Source: Trueperaceae bacterium
GTDB lineage: Bacteria; Deinococcota; Deinococci; Deinococcales; Trueperaceae
DNA length: 8,323 bases
Assembly (NCBI GenBank): GCA_007130445.1
Contig: SLSM01000102.1
Span: 1 to 8,323 of the forward strand
Direction of reading: 5' to 3'
Below are positions 6,199 through 8,323 of this stretch, one piece after another; the first letter of the stretch is position 1, and each line of letters starts with the position of its first letter. The notes under the pieces are model-generated. The model was given only the letters and a program-made list of their open reading frames with translations. It ran no database searches and was not told the origin of the DNA. The position numbers and the translations under genes are program-made.

Positions 6199-6751
6199 GC
6201 CCCGCACGCTCGCTGGGTACGTGGTCGAACTCGTCGACCGCCTGGACGCTGGCGATCCCGCGGCCGGGCGCCGTTTGCGCCGCGTCGTCGCTGGCCGGCG
6301 CGCCCGCATCCAGGTCGGGGACGAGGCCGTCGTCGTCGACTTCAGCGACGGTCAGCTGCGTGTGATGGACGCCGGGACGTGTCGGGAGCGGGTCGACGGA
6401 GACGGCGTCACCGATCGAGCAACGGTCATCGACCTGCTGGACGCCCGAACGGACGTGACGGCGTGCATCCTGAACGGCCGTATCCAGGTGCGCGGGGCGT
6501 GGCACGACGTGGCGGACATGTTCCTGGCCATCGAGATCGTCCTCGATGCCACACCGCGCGTTCCCGCGTTGCGGCGTCTCGCCCGAGAGTACCGGGACCA
6601 GGTGCGGCCGCTCCTGACAGCCGAGCGCCTGCGTGGTACCGCGGCAGGGGGGTACCGCTGGCCACCGCACGCCGTCGACGACACCGAACGCGCCCTCCTG
6701 TCCAGCCTCGGCCTGCTCCCTCCGGGTGGCGACGGTGGGACTTCTCCCTGA
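6188..6751 (+). CDS. SCP2-like lipid-carrier domain protein
   Basis: A 187-residue protein whose central part (about 35-122) follows the SCP2 sterol-carrier pattern: RARIQVGDEAVVVDFSDGQLRVM strands, a DRATVIDLLDARTDV segment as in the family's 'tl..ll.g' helix, then CILNGRIQVRGAWHDVADMFLAIEIV, matching the 'grl.v.Gd' strand and final helix. SCP2 domains bind hydrophobic ligands in a tunnel, so it may hold or shuttle the operon's lipid product. The N-terminal helix (LAGYVVELVDRL) and a C-terminal helical tail flank the domain. The GTG start at 6188 sits 11 nt inside the previous gene and gives MSTEPRTLAGYV. There is no clear Shine-Dalgarno, so it relies on coupling. It is the last gene of the operon and converges on the oxidoreductase 38 nt away. 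No terminator hairpin is evident in that gap. Family assignment is by pattern, not search. Confidence 0.72.
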   Translation: MSTEPRTLAGYVVELVDRLDAGDPAAGRRLRRVVAGRRARIQVGDEAVVVDFSDGQLRVMDAGTCRERVDGDGVTDRATVIDLLDARTDVTACILNGRIQVRGAWHDVADMFLAIEIVLDATPRVPALRRLAREYRDQVRPLLTAERLRGTAAGGYRWPPHAVDDTERALLSSLGLLPPGGDGGTSP

Positions 6752-6789
6752 CGCCCCTGCGTGACGACCCTGACGAGTCGGATCGCACG

Positions 6790-7917
6790 TCAGAGGCGCA
6801 CCCAGAGGCCGCTGGCGGCGCCGTGCAGGGCCGCGTCGACCACCCGCTGGACCTCGTAGCCGTCTGTGAAGTCCGGGCTCGCCGGGCCGATGCCCAACAC
6901 CGCGTCGACGAAGGCTCGGGCGCCTGCGGAGTGGACGTCGAGGATCGTGAAGGGCTGCGACGGATCGACGCCACCCCAGTACGCCTCCGGAACGGGCAGC
7001 ACCTCCAGGACCCCGCCCGCGCCGCGTGCGCCACGGATCGTGCACCCCGCTCGCTCGCCGCCCATCACGACGTCGACCTCGAGGGTGCCGTCGGACCCGT
7101 AGAGCCGAACCTCCTGCACGAAGGCACGCTCACCCAGATGCGACACCGCGCTCGCGTGCAGCAGTCCGCTCGCGCCGCCGACGAAGTCGAGCAGCAACGA
7201 TGCGGAGTCGTTGGCAGGCTCGAGGCGACCACCGTCTGCACCCGGTCGCTGCACCACCACCCCGAGGCGTGATGCCACACCGCTCACGTCCCCGACCAAC
7301 CAGCGCGCCAGGTCGATGAGGTGGCTGCCCAGGTCACCAAGCACACCGCTCGCGCGCGCGGCGTCGAACCGCCAACCGTACGCAGGTTGCCGCCCGTGGG
7401 CCATGACGAATCGCAACTCAGCATGGTGGCACGCCCCGATGAACCCGTCGCGCATCAGGTCGCAGACGTAGCGGTAGTAGGGCATCCAGCGGTACGTGAA
7501 CATCACCATGTGCACGACGCCAGCGGCGACCGCTCGATCACGCATCTCACGCGCCTGCGTCTCCGTCGACGCCAGCGGCTTCTCACAGAGGACGTGCAAG
7601 CCGCGGTCGATCGCGGCGACCGTGACGGGGTGGTGCAGATCGTCGGGGAGCGCTACCACCACGGCATCGAGGTCGGCTTCGGCGATCAGCTCGTACGGGT
7701 CGTGGAACACGTCGCGTATGCCGAACTCGTCGGCGAAGGCCCTCGTCCGGTCGACGTCGCGTCCGCACACCGCAGCGACATCCGCTCGCGGGTGCGCCGC
7801 CAACGGAAGCGCGAACGCGAACCTGCTCCACCAACTCGTGCCGATCAACCCGACGCGCACGCTTCGGGAGGCGAACCGCCCCCTCGACAATGCCCCACCT
7901 TCCTCGGTCGTGTCCAT
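6790..7917 (-). CDS. Gfo/Idh/MocA family NAD(P)-dependent oxidoreductase
   Basis: A 375-residue dehydrogenase that should oxidise or reduce a sugar, inositol or related polyol. The Rossmann start VRVGLIGTSWWSRF at residues 20-33 carries a GxxGxS variant of the dinucleotide loop, seen in a subset of the family. The EKP motif (CEKPLAST, Glu112-Lys113-Pro114) is intact, as is the C-terminal domain's GDLGSHLID (His199), plus YGSDGTLEVD later. The start ATG 7915-7917 gives MDTTEEGGALSRGR. A frame extension to 8001 adds 28 unfamily-like residues that would overlap a SnoaL-like remnant on the other strand, so I rejected it. An in-frame TTG at residue 10 with GAGGAAGG before it is an alternative start. 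No Shine-Dalgarno precedes the ATG, but a promoter-like -10 sits only 5 nt upstream. It lies on the same strand as the sugar operon but is separated from it by the isoprenoid genes. Substrate unknown. Confidence 0.9.
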   Translation of the reverse strand: MDTTEEGGALSRGRFASRSVRVGLIGTSWWSRFAFALPLAAHPRADVAAVCGRDVDRTRAFADEFGIRDVFHDPYELIAEADLDAVVVALPDDLHHPVTVAAIDRGLHVLCEKPLASTETQAREMRDRAVAAGVVHMVMFTYRWMPYYRYVCDLMRDGFIGACHHAELRFVMAHGRQPAYGWRFDAARASGVLGDLGSHLIDLARWLVGDVSGVASRLGVVVQRPGADGGRLEPANDSASLLLDFVGGASGLLHASAVSHLGERAFVQEVRLYGSDGTLEVDVVMGGERAGCTIRGARGAGGVLEVLPVPEAYWGGVDPSQPFTILDVHSAGARAFVDAVLGIGPASPDFTDGYEVQRVVDAALHGAASGLWVRL

Positions 7918-7922
7918 GCGGG

Positions 7923-7951
7923 ATCGTAGCAGTTCCACCGAAGCGCGTCGA
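7923..7951 (-). promoter_or_regulatory. Probable leaderless promoter of the oxidoreductase
   Basis: On the minus strand, TCGACG (7946-7951) and TACGAT (7923-7928) are separated by 17 nt, each a 4-of-6 match to the sigma-70 hexamers. The ATG lies 5 nt beyond the -10, so the transcript would begin at or within a base or two of the start codon. This explains the absence of a ribosome binding site. Leaderless transcripts are common in Deinococcota and Actinobacteria. Confidence 0.45.
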
Positions 7952-7962
7952 TCGCCAGGCTC

Positions 7963-8141
7963 ATGGGTGCCCTGTACGGCGGCTCGTTCACCGACACCCA
8001 CGTCGAGTACCGCACGATCCTCGCCGACGGGTCTCGGTGCCGATCCTCGGCATCGACGAGATCGATGGCGAGTCCATCACGTTCGGTCGTATCGACTTCG
8101 ACGTGGGCACGATGATGCGGCACCTGGGCCATGCAGCGTGA
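7963..8141 (+). pseudogene. Truncated, frameshifted SnoaL/NTF2-like gene remnant
   Basis: Two frames join to give a sensible C-terminal half of a SnoaL-like (NTF2-fold) protein. The first frame from ATG 7963 reads MGALYGGSFTDTHVEYRTILADG. A shift near 8031-8036 then continues as SVPILGIDEIDGESITFGRIDFDVGTMMRHLG when read in segments, ending at a TGA at 8139-8141. The pattern 'dGs-vpvlgideidGe-Itf-r-dfD...mmrqLG' is typical of the end of SnoaL-like polyketide-cyclase or limonene-epoxide-hydrolase-fold proteins. The N-terminal half is missing: an in-frame TAG at 7927-7929 lies just upstream, inside the oxidoreductase promoter region. It is probably a decayed gene. A sequencing or assembly error could explain the frameshift but not the missing front half. 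Its remaining piece does not reach a normal family length of about 120-150 residues. Confidence 0.5.
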
Positions 8142-8185
8142 CGGGCATCACCCGAACCCCGCCTGGGTAGGCCGATCATTCGATT

Positions 8186-8203
8186 CCGCCGCGGGCGCGG
8201 CGG
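8186..8203. repeat. GC-only inverted repeat
   Basis: CCGCCGCG and CGCGGCGG are exact inverted arms around a central GG, placed 44 nt after the SnoaL-like remnant's stop. As RNA it would form a very stable hairpin. No T-tract follows, so intrinsic termination is uncertain. Confidence 0.45.
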
Positions 8204-8234
8204 CGCACCCGACGACCGGACCACGTGACGACGT

Positions 8235-8262
8235 GCGCTCCAGCAGCGACGTGCTGGAGCGC
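8235..8262. repeat. Perfect 11-bp inverted repeat with 6-nt loop
   Basis: GCGCTCCAGCA and TGCTGGAGCGC pair perfectly across the loop GCGACG. It is the longest perfect inverted repeat with a short loop that I found in the window. No T-tract follows on either strand. It could be an RNA hairpin, a recombination or binding site, or chance self-complementarity within a coding region cut by the window edge. Confidence 0.5.
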
Positions 8263-8323
8263 GTCCTCGTGGGCATGCACCCGTCGGCACGTATCGGCGT
8301 CACCGCGTCCGTTCCGTCCGCTA

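Larger units (their letters stand above)
8142..8323. other. Right-edge stretch without a supportable gene
   Basis: No complete gene is visible. A plus-strand frame from about 8237 (SSSDVLERVLVGMHPSARIG) and a minus-strand frame ending near 8176 (VHAHEDALQHVAAGAHVV) both look somewhat protein-like, but neither can be named and either could be a gene edge or shadow. The stretch holds the two inverted repeats listed separately. Confidence 0.4.

Noticed and set aside
5062..6309. 415-residue minus-strand ORF opposite the lipocalin-like gene
   Set aside because: Composition typical of an antisense shadow, with no recognisable motif. The plus strand carries the DHNWG signature and coupled starts.
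6752..6789. Terminator between the convergent isoprenoid operon and oxidoreductase
   Set aside because: The gap has repeated CTGACG-like words but no stable stem and no T-tract on either strand.
7918..8001. 28-residue N-terminal extension of the oxidoreductase
   Set aside because: The extra residues do not resemble the family, would cross the promoter, and overlap the SnoaL-like remnant on the other strand.
1..8323. tRNA, rRNA, CRISPR array, insertion sequence or phage features
   Set aside because: No spaced direct repeats, transposase or integrase-like protein, cloverleaf or rRNA-like stretch was seen on either strand.

Overview
The window is GC-rich bacterial DNA with dense, overlapping genes, many GTG starts and very short intergenic gaps. 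The only secreted protein, a sugar-binding protein, has a plain Sec signal peptide ending Ala-His-Ala without a lipobox cysteine. That fits a diderm with a periplasm better than a Gram-positive. A Deinococcota lineage such as the Trueperaceae is my best guess. The genus is not determinable from this window, and actinobacterial or Chloroflexota-like hosts are not excluded.

Left region (1-2644, minus strand): a compact carbohydrate-uptake operon. It reads ROK-family regulator, then extracellular sugar-binding protein, then the first 40 residues of an amidohydrolase that runs off the left edge. The regulator and binding protein overlap by 4 nt, and the binding protein and amidohydrolase are 2 nt apart. 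A 21-bp imperfect palindrome just upstream of the regulator is a good candidate operator. The permease and ATPase genes of the transporter are not in the window.

Centre (about 2886-6751, plus strand): a five-gene, translationally coupled operon behind a clear promoter. In order it encodes a trans-isoprenyl diphosphate synthase, an unrecognised protein with a helical start and a beta-sandwich-like core, an unrecognised helical protein, a CrtC/AttH-type lipocalin-like protein, and an SCP2-like lipid-carrier protein. All five look soluble and cytoplasmic, with no signal peptides or membrane segments. Together they suggest making a prenyl diphosphate, modifying or cyclising a derived lipid, and carrying it. 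The enzyme that consumes the prenyl diphosphate is not visible, and I do not recognise this gene combination as a described pathway. It is the most interesting item in the window.

Right region (6790-8323): a Gfo/Idh/MocA-type NAD(P)-dependent oxidoreductase on the minus strand, convergent with the operon and apparently read from a leaderless or near-leaderless promoter. Beyond it lies a truncated, frameshifted remnant of a SnoaL/NTF2-like gene, and then about 180 bases with two strong inverted repeats and no gene I can support.
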